Shown here: piece by piece, positions 60,998 to 64,000 of the stretch
Layout of the letters: every line of letters starts with the position of its first letter
How positions within the stretch are numbered: the stretch's first letter is position 1
NCBI GenBank assembly: GCA_002360945.1
Contig: DERO01000024.1
Coordinates: forward strand, 186,001 to 250,000
From: Leclercia adecarboxylata
GTDB lineage: Bacteria > Pseudomonadota > Gammaproteobacteria > Enterobacterales > Enterobacteriaceae
DNA length: 64,000 bases
Direction: 5' to 3'
Program-made: the position numbers and the translations under genes
The notes under the pieces: generated by a model
The model's input: the letters and a program-made list of their open reading frames with translations, nothing else
Told to the model about the DNA's origin: nothing
Databases searched by the model: none

Positions 60998-62367
60998 TTA
61001 CACCTGCGGGAAAATCATTTCCAGAGCCTGGATCGAGCTTTCCCAGTCGGCCTTCTCAAAAATACCCTGCTGCAGATACGCCTCCAGGTGCGGCCACAGG
61101 GCAATCGCCTTGTCGAGCATCGGGTCGCTGCCTTTGGCATAGGCACCGACGCTGACCAGATCGCGGTTGCGCTGGAAGCTGGAGAGCAGTTGCTTGAAGT
61201 TACGCACCCGGGCGTAATGCTTCTCGCTAATCAGCGCCGTCATCGCACGGCTGATGGAGGCTTCGATATCAATCGCCGGATAGTGGCCCGCTTCGGCCAG
61301 ACGGCGCGACAGAACGATGTGGCCGTCGAGGATCGCACGCGCCGAGTCGGCAATGGGATCCTGCTGGTCATCGCCTTCGGTCAGCACCGTATAAAATGCG
61401 GTGATCGAGCCGCCGCCGCTGATGCCGTTACCTGCGCGTTCCACCAGCGCCGGTAATTTGGCGAAGACCGAAGGCGGATAGCCTTTGGTTGCTGGCGGTT
61501 CGCCGATCGCGAGGGCGATTTCTCGCTGCGCCATCGCATAACGGGTCAGGGAGTCCATGATCAGCAGGACATGCTTACCCCGATCGCGGAAATCTTCCGC
61601 AATGCGCGTGGCATAGGCGGCACCCTGCATACGCAGCAGGGGAGAGACATCCGCCGGTGCGGCGATCACCACCGACCGGGCGCGCCCTTCGGCACCGAGG
61701 ATATTCTCAATAAAGTCTTTGACTTCACGGCCACGCTCGCCAATCAGCCCCACCACGATAACGTCGGCCTGGGTGTAGCGGGCCATCATCCCGAGCAGCA
61801 CCGATTTGCCGACGCCGGAGCCGGCAAACAGGCCCATACGCTGGCCGCGACCGACGGTCAGCAGGGCGTTGATCGGGCGCACGCCGGTATCCAGTACATG
61901 CTCGATCGGCGTACGTTGCAACGGGTTAAAGGGTTGAGTGATCAGCGCCCCGGTCTCGGTAGTGTCGGGGGAGGGCAGACCGTCCAGCGGTTTACCGGCG
62001 CCGTCCAGCACCCGTCCGAGCAGCGCCGGGCCAAGCGGCAGTTGTTTGCCGCTGTGCAGGCCGTCGCCGGCTAAATTTTTGGCGTATACGCGCGCGCCGG
62101 GCAGAACGCCTTCGACCTCTTCCAGCGGCATCAGGAACAGACGCTGGCCGTTAAAGCCCACCACTTCGCTCTCAACTTCGCTGATTTCGTTGCCGTCCTG
62201 GCGTTCGATAATGCAGGTGGCTCCCAGCGGCAATTGCAGGCCGGTGGCCTCCAGTACCAGACCGGTGGCGCGGGTTAAACGGCCATAGCGGCGAACGGAA
62301 GGCAGTTGCGCCATCTTCGCTTCAAAGTTGTCGAGGGTGTTGAGCCAGCGGGTCAGGCGAGCGGTCA

Positions 62368-62368
<1 letters not shown>
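60998..62368 (-). CDS. fliI: Flagellum-specific ATPase FliI
   Basis: The 456-residue F1-beta-like ATPase energises flagellar type III export. Walker A is [11 protein letters not shown], Walker B is [13 protein letters not shown], and the catalytic-Glu block [12 protein letters not shown] is present. I used ATG 62368 ([12 protein letters not shown]), which overlaps the fliH stop; an upstream ATG is in frame but out of homology. Confidence 0.99.

Positions 62369-64000
<1,632 letters not shown>

Overview
The window is chromosomal DNA of a motile member of the Enterobacteriaceae, closest in gene content and order to the Enterobacter / Lelliottia / Leclercia group with E. coli-type synteny. The evidence is the collinear run gnd-ugd-wzz-hisIFAHBCDGL-yeeZ-yeeY-plaP-sbcB-dacD-sbmC-yeeA-yeeX, then the tRNA-Asn / nac / cbl / amn / shiA region, then dcm-vsr-yedA-yedI-yodC-dgcQ-mpgP-dsrA-yodD-dsrB-rcsA, and finally the flagellar genes fliR to fliG. 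I name a group rather than a species because no 16S rRNA or species marker is present.

Layout. 1-2525 is the AT-rich 3' end of an O-antigen cluster (flippase end, a UDP-GlcNAc 2-epimerase, a glycosyltransferase). 2780-7832 holds the nucleotide-sugar and chain-length genes gnd, ugd, a convergent UDP-glucuronate 4-epimerase and wzz. 7877-15161 is the whole histidine operon on the minus strand, with promoter, seven-His leader peptide and attenuator. 15268-23840 is conserved housekeeping sequence, with an SOS box before sbmC. 23916-41174 is a tRNA-rich accessory zone: four identical tRNA-Asn(GUU) genes, each with a sigma70 promoter and a terminator hairpin, one tRNA-Ser(CGA), and between them yeeO, an M24 peptidase, amn, shiA, ldtA, a four-gene chaperone-usher fimbrial operon, nac, cbl, a HigBA-like toxin-antitoxin pair and mtfA. 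41338-45526 carries a DcuSR-type two-component system beside an OmpC-family porin, with an sRNA-like locus upstream of the porin that sits where E. coli has rseX. 45527-54875 is the drpB-yedJ-dcm-vsr...rcsA block with the DsrA small RNA. 55169-64000 is fliR-Q-P-O-N-M-L and fliK-J-I-H-G (fliG runs off the end).

How it fits together. Several parts act on the cell surface: O-antigen synthesis and length, UDP-GlcA/UDP-GalA supply, fimbriae, porin, LD- and DD-peptidases, flagellum. The regulators present or implied match this: RcsA (with an RcsAB-like box upstream), DsrA, a diguanylate cyclase, and nitrogen control of nac by sigma54/NtrC. No CRISPR array, insertion sequence, integrase or prophage was seen. 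The least ordinary items are the fimbrial operon lying between an orphan tRNA-type terminator and a tRNA-Asn gene, the DcuSR/porin neighbourhood with its RseX-position sRNA candidate, and the toxin-antitoxin pair with two abutting 16-bp operator-like repeats.
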